A DNA stretch of 64,000 bases, taken from NCBI GenBank assembly GCA_012845835.1, contig JABAKD010000011.1, positions 498,501-562,500 of the forward strand, read 5' to 3'. The position numbers and the translations under genes were made by a program. Shown here piece after piece: positions 39,701-51,700 of the stretch. The DNA comes from Undaria pinnatifida (Eukaryota; Sar; Phaeophyceae; Laminariales; Alariaceae). Below the pieces are notes generated by a model, which did not search any database, was not told the origin of the DNA, and saw only the letters and a list, made by a program, of their open reading frames with translations. Numbering within the stretch: position 1 is the first letter of the stretch; every line of letters begins with the position of its first letter.

Positions 39701-42700
39701 AGACTTCAACGGGGAGAGCAAGCAACCCATGCACCTTGTCATGTTTGGCGATGCGATCGAACACGTCTCCAGGATCAGCCGAGTCATCAGGTGGGGAGAG
39801 GGAGAGAGTTGGGGGATAGAGTTGGGGGGATAGAAGCGAGGAGGCAGAGGGGGGGTACAGGGGACAAAAGGGGTGAGGCAGACAAAACTAAAGTAGGGGC
39901 TTACTTTACTTTCGTTTTTTTTTGGCGGTGGCTCGGAGTTTACTCGCGCGAGTGACGCCCCTGTTCCTTTGCGGTCTTAGCTTTGGTGCTCGTTTTTATG
40001 TTTTTCTATATTACACCGTCATGGCATGTCATGGGCATGGAATGGCTAGCTACGCCGTGTCAAACAAAGTGTCTAAGGTCTTTTGTCAATGAGGTACAGG
40101 GCTACTCGTGCGGGCGGCAAACGTCCAGCAGTGGAAATGGGGGTATACCATAACACCGTCGCAACATCCCCCCTACCGTAACAGCCCCCCTACCGTAACA
40201 TCCCCCCTACCGTAACAGACCCCCTACCGTAACACCCCCCCTACCGTAACATCCCCCCTACCGTAACATCCCCCTGCCGTAACACCCCCCCTACCGTAAC
40301 ATCCACCCTACCGTAAGACCCTCCCTACCGTGACGGCCCCCCTACCGTAACAGCCCCCCTACCGTAACATCCACCCTACCGTAACAGCCCCCCTACCATA
40401 ACATCCCCCCTACCGTAACAGCCTCCCTACCGTAACATCCTCCCTGCCGTAACACCCCCCCTACCGTAACATCCTCCCTACCGTAACATCCTCCCTACCG
40501 TAACATCCCCCCTACCGTAACATCCCCCCTACCGTAACATCCCGCCCGTAACATCCCCCCTACCGTAACAGCCCCCCTACCGTAACATCCCCCCTACCGT
40601 AACATCCCCCCTACCGTAACATCCCCCTACCGTAACATCCCCCCTACCGTAACATCCTCCCTACCGTAACATCTCCCCTGCCGTAACATCCCCCCTACCG
40701 TAACATCCCTCCTACAGTAACAGCCCCCCTACTGTAACACCCCCGCTACCGTAACGTCCCCCCTACCGTAGCATCCCCGCTGCCGTAACATCCCCCCTAC
40801 CGTAACATCCCGCCCGTAACATCCCCCCTACCGTAACATCCCCCCTACCGTAACATCCACCCTACCGTAATATCCCCCCTACCGTAACATCCCCCCTACC
40901 GTAACAGCCCCCCTACCGTAACATCCCTCCTACCGTAACAGCCCCCCTACTGTAACATCCCCGCTACCGTAACATCCCCCCTACCGTAACATCCCCGCTA
41001 CCGTAACATCCCCCCTACCGTAACATCCCGCCTACCGTAACATCCCGCCTACCGTAACATCCCGCCTACCGTAACATCCCCTCTACCGTAACATCCCCGC
41101 TACCGTAACATCCCCCTTACCGTAACATCCCCCCTACCGTAACATCCCTCTACCGTAGCATCCCCCCTACCGTAGCATCCCCGCTGCCGTAACATTCCCC
41201 CTACCGTAATATTGGTCAGAAGAAAAAAAGTGGGGCACGGTCGGGGTCCTAATTTAACAGCTTAGGGTTTACGATAACAACTAGACCTTGCACAAAAATG
41301 GGCGTCTTGATGAGATATGTATTTGCCAAACCCCCCGTCCCTATCCTATTTCGAATATACCCAGTGCAAATCGTTGGGAAAAAAGGTATCTGACATTCTG
41401 CTTGTCACCTCCCGTCCCGACATCATCGCATGACGTGCTTTTTACGTGGGCACCTCCAGAAACGCCTTGAAAGGGCAACCGATGGGTGATTATCTGCTTC
41501 TTGGGGTTGAGAAGATCAGAGATTTACAGTAATTGCGTCAATCTCCCGGTATTTTAAGTCTTAAAAAGAGTTAAGGCTAGTTTAAGGAAAAAAAAATAAC
41601 CTTAGCTGCTGCCTTCTCCTCAACCCTGACTCTACCCCGTAATATGTTTTGCGTGTGCGCACCATCGCCCGGAAACACTCGGAAAGGCAACCGATGGGCA
41701 ATGCTCTGCTCTTAGGGGTGGGAGGATCAGGAAGACAGTCTTTGACTCGATTGGCCGCGTTCATGGCTGAGTTTGTGCTCTTCCAGGTATGGATACCCCG
41801 ACGGAGCGGTGCTGGGCTCGCTGATGCAAACGTTTCGGTTTCGATTGGTACGTTGTGGTGCGCCGCATGACCACGGGATTTGCTGGTTGTTGTGGACGTT
41901 TTTCGGCTTTCAATGGTACGCTGTGCTGCACCCGATGATAGTTCGAAGATTGTTCGTGTTTTGATGGTTCGCGAGTCGAGTAAGTGTTCGGTGTCAGTGG
42001 GCAGCCTCGACAATAAAACCGCGCGCGTTGAGCTTTTCGTGCAGTTGAAGTCGTGATTCCGGCTTCGACCGTAAACCTATATTGTGGCAGCAGCGATATG
42101 CTTGTCTCGTTGTCGCGAATTATTTCGTTATTGCGCCGCCCATTTATTGTTGTCGTTGCATTGCGCTCGTTATTGTTTAGTGGCTACAAAATACATTGAC
42201 AGACGAGTTTCCCCATCTAATATATTATTGGTGTCATGGCAGTCCTTGAGATTTGGCTTTTTGTGACTGACCAGGTCGATGCAGGCCGTTTTGATAGATC
42301 AAGTAGTACGACATCCGTGTGTTTATGTCAATCAAAGCTCAGCTTCTTTCGTTATCGGTACGTGAATAATTTTAATTATTTTTTCAATGCAGAATAGCAC
42401 ATGTCATACTCATGAACCGTATCCACACTTTTTGAGGATAGCCTTGTACTCCTCGTTTTTTCGTGGTTTGTTGCTGGACAGATCGAGATCGCGAAGAACT
42501 ACGGGACGGCAGAATGGCACGAGGACCTGAAGAGCTGCCTCATGCAGGCCGGGGTGGATGACAAGTCCGTGGTCTTCCTGTTCAACGACACGCAGGCGAG
42601 CAAACAGCACATACACGCGTTGCTGTCTTCCTTCTTACGGCCGTAACAAGAAAAACACGAAGATGGATTTTCCCTCGCGGCCGTCTTGTTCGAAACGTTT

Positions 42701-45700
42701 CCTTCGTGTGCCGGCGTAGTCCGTCGTCTTTCTTTTCAAGGACACACGGGCGAGTGAGTGAAACAGCGCATTCTTCCACTCCAGAGTGGTTGAATCCTGT
42801 CCTGTGACTAGACGATGGCGATGATAATAAGTAAATATGGCAGCAAACAGCAACGTGTCATACGTGTTTCTACGTTCTCCTAGTGCTCGCAACAAAACGC
42901 GGACAAGGTGGGTTTTTACAATCGCGGGCAGTCTCGACACAGAATGCCCGTAGTGCCGGTATTATGGCAGGCGAAAGGTAAAACCCCACATTGATGGCAA
43001 CACTGAGGGGAGGAGCATACTCATCATCGTGTATGGCCGTAGTCGTAAAGCGATAGACCTTCGCATCATCCCCGCATTGCCGGTCAGACAGCTGGTTCCA
43101 TCTCTCGGGGGGCGGGCGAGCGTGCATCCACCTCTCGGGAGGGGTGAAAAATTGATACGTTTCCATGTCCGAGTTTTGACATTTTACGGCGAGAAATTGC
43201 TAGGCCACCACGATAAGATGGAGCAGTATATGCACCGAACATAGGAAACTCTCCCTACTGCGCCCTGCGTGCACAACCTACACACGTAGAGTTCGGGGGG
43301 TGTCGAGTCATCCCACAGTAGTAGTATCAATAGTAACGGTAGTAGTATAAGTAGCATCAGCAATAACGGTAGTATCAATAGTAGCGGTAGTAACGGTAGT
43401 AACGGTAGTAACGGTAGTAGTTAACGGCAGTATCGGTAGTAGTTTACGGTAGTACCAATGGTAACGGCAGTAGTAACGGCAGTAGCATCGGCAGTAACGG
43501 TAGTGGTAACGGCAGTAACGGTAGTAACGGCAGTAGTAGCGGCAGTAACGGCAGTATTAACGACAGTAGTAGCGGCAGTAGTATTGGCAGTAACGGTAGT
43601 AACGGTAGTAACGGTAGTAACGGCAGTAGTAACGGCAGTAGTAACGACAGTAACCAGTAGTAACGGCAGTAGTAGCGGCAGTAATGGCAGTAGTAGCGGT
43701 AGTAACGGTAGTAACGGTAGTAACGGTAGTAACGGTAGTAACGGTAGTATCAATAGTAACGGCAGTAACGGCAGTAGTAACGGTAGTAGTAACGGTAGTA
43801 GTAACGGTAGTATATCAATAGTAACGGTAGTGCTAACGGTAGTAACGGCAGTAACGGTAGTAACGGTAGTAGTAACGGCAGTAACGGCAGTAACGGTAGT
43901 AACGGTAGTAGTAACGGTAATAACGGTAGTATCAATACTAACGGTAGTAACGGTAGTAGTAACGGTAGTAGTAACGGTAGTAACGGTAATCCTAACAGTA
44001 ACGGTAGAACTAATAGTAACGGCAGTAACGGTAGTAACGGTAGTAGTAACGGTAGTAACGATAGTAGTAACGGCAGTAACGGTAGTAACGGTAGTAACCG
44101 TAGTAGTAGCGGTAGTAGCGGTAGTACTAACGGTAGAAGTAACGGCAGTAGTAACGGTAGAAGTAACGGCAGTAACGGTAATCGTAACGGTAGTAACGGT
44201 AGTAACGATAGTAGTAACGGCAGTAACGGCAGTAACGGTAGTAGTAACGGGAATAATAACGGTAACGGTAGTAGTAACGGTAGTAACGGTAGTAACGGTA
44301 GTAGTAGCGGCAGTAACGGTAGGGGTTGCACTTTGGGGTCAAACGTTTCTGGTCGGTTGAGCTTCTTAACCACTTTAGAGCCCCAAAACCACTTCCTAAA
44401 CTAATTCTAAGTATGTTGTCAGGTTGTCAGATTTGTCAGAAACGGCTTTCCAGCTGTAAAGGCGTTAAGTGAGGAGCCAACCACCGCTGAGTCTGGTGCT
44501 TTGACGAGTAGATTCGTTTTAAGTCTAGCGCAGATACACAATTGATCGGGTTGCGCTAGCGAACGCCTTCGAAGCCACGTTTCGGGTGATATGTTGAGCC
44601 CCTCGTGTTGGGAGCTCAGAAAACTTCTTGGAATTCGCTCCACCCTTCCGTGGGATGACTCGAATATCACTAACAATCACTGATAATCACTAATACTTGG
44701 TATGCATGTATGTGCCGACATCAGATCATCAACGAGGGCATGCTGGAAGACGTGAACAACATTCTCAACTCAGGCGACGTCCCCAACCTGTACGGACCGG
44801 AGGAGATGGACCGCATCATGACCGCCTGCCGACCAATATGCGTCAAGAAACGGATCCCCGCTACCAAGCTCAACGTGTTTGCTCAGGTACCGCTCTAAAT
44901 ATGACCATGACGTAGTGTGCGTTCGGTTCAACATGAAGAAGCGCAACGCGACCACCAAACTCACCATCTTAGCCCAGGTATTGCGCTAAAAATCCCCATG
45001 GAAGTGTGTGCGTTAGGAACAACAAGGAGCGAAACGTACTCAGGGGCACCACGCTCTAATACGTGTTCATCCAGTAGCGCGCGTTAAGTTCGACATTAAG
45101 AGAGATGCTGTATCCCGGGACAATACGCTTTTAAAGCGTGAAAGTCGAGTGAGATATTATACGGTTACGTGTGTCGGAAGCAAGGACATTATACATGACC
45201 GTGCGAAGGCACGAAAGGATGGCTAATTCAAAATGTGCCCGCAAGCTGCTGCAACAACTGCTACACGCTGGTTCCTTAAACCACCTTGGCGCCAAAAACC
45301 GCGTGGTGTGTAAATCTTAAAGGCTAACCATGTCTTTATGGTCTTCCTCGTTCGTTGGGCTCCAAATCTTCCCATTTTTGCTTTGTTGTTGACAGTACAT
45401 CAACCGTGCCAGGACAAATATACCCATCGTGCTGTACATTTCCCCCGGGGGGGGAGGTCCAGGTTCCTTGTCGCTTGCTGAGATATAACCTGCCCTTCCT
45501 TGCTTCGTTGTTGACAGTACATCGACGGCGTCAGGACCAACACCCACATCTTGCTGTTTGCGTGCCAATGGTGACCGACGCTCAGTTCAATGTGTCCGGA
45601 GGCCGAACCCCCGTCTTTCTGTATTTACTCAGTGGTTGGATTCTATTCTGCCCTTCTTGGCTTGTTTGTCTTCGTTCATCTGGTTAATATTTTCAGTGGA

Positions 45701-48700
45701 CCATGCCTCATACCAGGTACCTGATATTCGACACAGCCCGTTCGTTGGTCAACTACTGATATTTCGATATGTTTCATTCTGTCGACTTGAGTGGTATGTA
45801 GGTACCCTCTCTTAATGCTCCCGGATTAGTTGCGTCGTTGCTGGCAGTAACATCAACCGCGTGAGGACAGACGTCGTACATCGTGCCGTTTCTGACATTA
45901 ACAGCTGTTCGTTCGGTTGTAAGCTTCCCTTCCTTTATTGTTGTTGACAGCATCCCTTGTCAACCACATACCAATATCATACCAATCCCATACCATCCAG
46001 TCCCAGTCCAAGAAAATACGACACCAATTCAATCCCAATCCCATACCAATCCCATACCAATCTCATCCCAATCCCATGCCAATCCCGTACCAATATCATA
46101 CCAAACCCATACCAATCCCATACCAATCTCATCCCAATCCCATGCCAATCCCGTACCAATATCGTACCAAACCCATACCAGTCCCATACCAATCCCATCC
46201 CATCGCCGCACGAATGATCCCCTTGCTCCTTTGTCGTCTAAGTTATGGTGCCGGTTTTTGGCGGGTATGAAACCGCAATGGGATGGCTAGCTACGATGCG
46301 CCCAACAAGCATCCTAAATTATGCTCCGGTGAGGTACAGAGTCAGTCGGGCGAGTGGTGAAAACACAATAGTGAAAAAGGGGCCATCCCATCCCATCCCA
46401 TCCCAGCCCCATCCTAATCCCATACCAATCCCATGCCAATGCTATATTAATCCCATACCAATCCCATACCACTCCCATCCCATCCCATCCCATCCCATCC
46501 CATCCCATCCCATCCCATCCCATCCCATCCCATCCCATCCCATCCCATCCCATCCCATCCCATCCCATCCCATCCCATCCCATCCCATCCCATCCCATCC
46601 CATCCCATCCCATCCCATCCCATCCCATCCCATCCCGTCGTTGACAGTACATCAACCGCGTGAGGACCAACATCCACATCGTGCTGTGCATGTCCCCGCT
46701 CGGGGAAGCCTTCCGGACGCGCCTCCGAATGTTTCCCTCCATCGTCAATTGCTGCACCATCGACTGGTTTATGGAGTGGCCTGATGAGGTAAGCGGCGGG
46801 CCATGTTTTCAGGTTTCCTCTTGTTCACTCAGAAGCTAGACTGTCGATGTTTGCAAGCGATCAGCCGTTGGAGCTCACTTCGTGCTGCAGATTGTCAAAA
46901 TGGCAAGCGAAATAAGAATATACGGGGGGTGAAAATGAGCTAAGTCACAATAATTCAACACGATAAATATCAATCATCTAGCGCTCTTGATATAATAATG
47001 TAACGCAAAGGATAGCCACATTGGACGCGTACTTCGATTGAGGTAGCATTTTTAGGCCAAGCAGGTTATTTTCTTAACGACGGGGCTCCTTAACCCTGCT
47101 TAACCCAAAAATCGTCGGAGTGTCGCCAGTGTTTTTTGCGAAAACGAAGGCATTGTATACCGAGGCCATGTGCAGTTTTTGTTGGCCTCCAATACGCAAA
47201 CGTGATGATTCGGTGGCACTTTGCTGGAGCATGTCGTCCTCCTCGAACGGTCGAAAATAAAGGCTGACAGGAATCTGATAAGTTGTCAAATTCACCCCCA
47301 CAATCCCACAACTATTCAGCTACTTGTATAATAACACCCCATAGTTTATATAATACGAAGTACCTACACGAATCCTTTCCGGTTTTTGGCTCGTGCATGC
47401 ATGCAGGCTCTGAAGTCCGTGGCGACCCGCAGTCTGTCGGAGTCCAAGTTGAACCTGGGCGTCAACGAGCCCAAAGTGGTCGAGGTGATGCATGCGTTGA
47501 ACATTTCTCGGTCAGAATAGAGTTGTAGTGATGTATAAGTACAACCTGCCTCGATTAGAGGGGTAGTGCTGAATCTGTCTAACTTTTGGCAACTAGTGTT
47601 GTACTGATGCATCTGTCTAACGTTTGGCAACTAGTGTTGTGCTGATGCACCTGTCTAACTTGTTTCGATTAGTGTCGTACTGATGCATCTGTCTAACTTT
47701 TGTCGAATAGAGTTGTAGTAGTGCATCAGGTACACTTTACAGATTACACTAGAGTTGCAGTGTTTCTTCGGCTAATTATTCATCGGATAGAGTGATTTGT
47801 CATTTTTCGGTATAACTTTCTCGGTTCGAGCGCGTGGTATCGTAGCGCACGTATCAGGTGTGCGCGAGATAAAAGTGCCCACTACATGTGTGAAACGGTA
47901 CATTACCCGACGACCCCGGAATGGTAGATCGCCACTTGCATCGTTCTCGTACATGACGTCGGGGCGAATCAATAATTGTAGTCGGACCGCTGTCAGTTCG
48001 TGCCAGTCCAATACCCGCCGTGACCTGTCGCGCCCCATGAAAAGGTGGCGGTACCAAGCGCGTTTGAATCGTATATTTTCCCCAAAGTAATCTGTTATTT
48101 GTTGAGGCCATCGTGTGCACACATGCAGAGTACAGTTAACCATGCCGAGAGTGTATTTCTGTCCTTAACCGGTATCGCCGATGGTATCTAGTCTGCGCGG
48201 ACAGTTGGCAATCATTGTGTTTCGCAGCGTCTATCGTGTACGACGGTGAATATCAACCTGGGTACGTTGCACCTAGTACATCACCATCCTTGGAATATAT
48301 CACACTGGGTGATAAGAGCTGTAGAGCCGAACTCGTTTATCACGGGGGTTGTCACATGCATCGCCTTATACGGTGCGGTAAACAGTACTACCGTGTCATC
48401 GTCGGGTCTAGTAGCCACATGTCAAACCGCGATGCCGTACGTATTGTCCACCCCATTCCCCGCCTGCTTCGTTGTTCCAATTGAGAAATGCATGAGTTTC
48501 CTCCAAATCGGGACAACGGGGTCCACGGGCTAGCCTTCAGGGAAACGAACGAACGTGAGAACATCATCATAATCATCATCAGCACTATCACCATCATACC
48601 AAAACCACGCAAACCCGGACCCTCGCTTGGCAGATGGTGAAACACTTGCATCAAAGCGTGGCGAAGGAATCGCTGGAGTTCCTGTCCGCGCTGAGACGCT

Positions 48701-51700
48701 ACAATTACGTAACGCCTACGTCGTATCTGGAGGTACTGAGCACCTACAGAAACGTGCTCAACATGAAGCGTCTAGAGGTCGGCACTCTCAAGAACCGTTT
48801 GCAGGTGAGACTTCCCTCGTTGTGACTCATCCCTCTATATTGCGGTAGCGGTTGCCCTTTCGGGGCGGAACGTTTCTGAAAACTTCCGGTTGAGCTCCTC
48901 AAGTGAGGAACTTCTACTACTAATATAGTTAGTCTCGTACCTTTACGACTATGTTTGTTTTTGGACTAGGGCATAGAATTTTTGGTCGGATTGCGCGAAC
49001 GAATGCCTTCGAAGTCATGTTTCGGGTGGTGATGATGTTGATGATGTTGATGATGCTGATATTGATGTAGCTCCTCATGTTAGGAGCTCAGAAAAATCCT
49101 AGAATCTTCTGCACCTACCCCTAGAGTGGGATGACTCTTGTGCAGAGTATTTGTGATCGATCGTGTTCGTTTGTGCCCGCTTAGCGTATGCGACCTGCAT
49201 ACTCGTGTGCTACTAACAATCGATGGTGTTAGTTTTTCCGGCGACTAAAATTATAAGCGTACAGACTCTTGTGGTGCTCAGCACGAAGCGTCTAGAGGTC
49301 GGTACTCATCAAGAACCGTTTACAGCTGTGAAAAAACCGCTCGTTGCGCAGGATTTTGTTTTAATCGATTATGGTAATTTATGCCGGCTAAGCGTTCGCG
49401 TCCCTCATCATTGTGTACTACTAATAATTCATAGAGTTCATCTTATTGCCCACTGATATTACAAACTCTTGTGCACTCAACATGAATCGTTTAGAGGTCG
49501 GTACTCTCAAATACTGTTTTTACAGGTGACAATTAGCCATGCGTCCTGCCTAATACTACTAACGAGTTATTGAGAGTGCAGTATGATATCACTCATAGCA
49601 TTCGCGGAAGAAAAAACCCTCGGAAACACAAGGACAACTACTGTACTGCATGCGTAAAGTATAACTACCTCACATGCTTACTTCCCGCTTGAGCCTTTTC
49701 TACATTAATTCAATTGCTGTCCTTGCGTTGCCTTTCTCGGTACGTGCTCTTTACGTAATATTTTAAAATCCTAAGCCGCATCTAAGCTCCATCCCCGCGC
49801 CGTCGGTGTGGGTCTGTCATCTCTCATAGATACTGTAATGCTACGTATACCAAATATCGTTTTCATCTGTCCGTCTCAACAACGCAGGCGGGTTTAGACA
49901 AAATCGTTTCGACCCAAGAGCAAGTGGGAGGACTGCAAGAGCAGCTGACCGCCATGGAACCGGTGCTGATAAAGACTCAAGCCGAAGTAGAAGTGATGAT
50001 CGTCACCATCATGAGCGACAAGGAAGAGGCCGGGAAGACGCAGAGGGAGGCGAGTCGTCTTCGTGAATGTCTTATGAACCTATTTATTTCGTCTACATTA
50101 CTGACGCATGATAGGATAAGTGTGCACTCTTACTTACTATGACTATCCTTGCTTGAGGAACCCGAAAATAATCCTATACCAGGTATGTATGTGTTCGATG
50201 GTAGAGGGAGACCATCCACTGGGGGGGGGAGTATTTTAGTTAGTTCATACTTCGAAGTACTATTTCAAGACATATGATTATTTTTTATGGTAGTTGTTTT
50301 CCTGGTATACGGAAGGAGACAATATCTAGAAAAAATGCAAGCGCAACCGGTTGAGTAGAAATTCCACGGCCTAGACTCGTAATACCAAAAACAAATTGAA
50401 GAATGATAGCCACCATCGTCAGGGATAAGGAAGATATCGAAAACACGCAAAGGGAGGCCGACGAGCGACGCATGCTAGGTAGGGTAAACGGCGCACATGC
50501 ATTCTCTTCTTCTTCGTCATACGTGGTGGTTGACTCTTACGCTGCATATCGTCTGCTTCGTCGTCGGAAAATGATGAACGTCTTGAGTTAGTACGGACTA
50601 ATTAAATTCGTACGACGAGGGTTTGTGAATGTGTGAATCGCGGGGCGAGTGCAAATTTTCGGATGGCAGACCTATAGCGATACGTCGGATTGCGCAAACT
50701 ACACGATAATAGAGATGCACACCCTTTTTTTCTGAGGCTCCGCAATCGAGGAGATCTCTCGCATAAAATAAAAAAAAATGAGGAAAAACAAAGATAAAAA
50801 ACGCAAACCGGTGAAAAACCCCATGGCCTGGGCACCAAAAAAAAAAAAACGTCGAATATATCGCTGTATGCGTCGAGGTGTCCTCGAGAACGACGTATGC
50901 AGTGGGTAACCCGGTTTAAAAGCGCCCCGTGACGAGCCGAAATATGCGCTCTTAACGCCTTTACCACTGAAAAAAAAGACTTGGAATTTAGTATGGGGAA
51001 GGGTTGTGGGGCCCTGAAGGGGTTAACTACGAAGCGCTCTAATCTGTAGTTGGAGATATACAGCCTTTGGTGTGGTGACGGGACATGCCGAGTTGGCCGC
51101 TCTTGACTCCCGAATGCTCTTAACTCGGGTACTCCTAGATCGGGGTAGCCACTGCTGTATGCCTATTTTTTCCTCTATATGGTAGCCGAGGGAAAAAAAA
51201 TGCGAAAGACTGTGAGTAAAGAAACGATTAATTCGCCACATATACGATCTATCGTCGACAATGAGTGGTGGATTTCTCTGCTTCTTTACTCGCTTGTACG
51301 CTAGTTGGAAAGCTTCGATGCAATTCGAAGAGCATAGGGAATGCTGAACTCACTTTGATATAAAAATGGCGACACGTACCCGGGGGGGGGGGGGGAAGGG
51401 ACGACACCTGTGACCACGGCATGTCCAGGGGGAGGTCGCTGAGGGTGAAGCCTCTCAAAAGTTCGACTGGAAAGTACACACGATTTTAAAGAATTACGCA
51501 TGCTTCGAAGTATATGGTGCTGCGTCTTCCTGCTGGTAGTGCTGCTGGTAGTGCTGCTGTGTGTGCATTTGTACGGCTGCCTGACGTTGACGCGGTTCGA
51601 TTGATACATTTGACACGATTCGATTGGTATGTTGACAAGATTTGGGCAATTTGACAATATTCGATTGGTATGTCGACAAGAATCGATAACTATTCGACTG

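Noticed and set aside
40142-41215. CRISPR-like array
   Set aside because: The units are directly adjacent, with no unique spacers, and lie in an intron of a eukaryotic gene.
43458-44360. 300-codon valine/threonine-rich open frame and the leucine/proline-rich frame opposite it
   Set aside because: It arises from the three-base periodicity of the GTAACG array, with the same openness on both strands.
45883-46290. Open frames with PIPYQSHTN repeats
   Set aside because: Produced by the 11-bp array, which is open in three frames.
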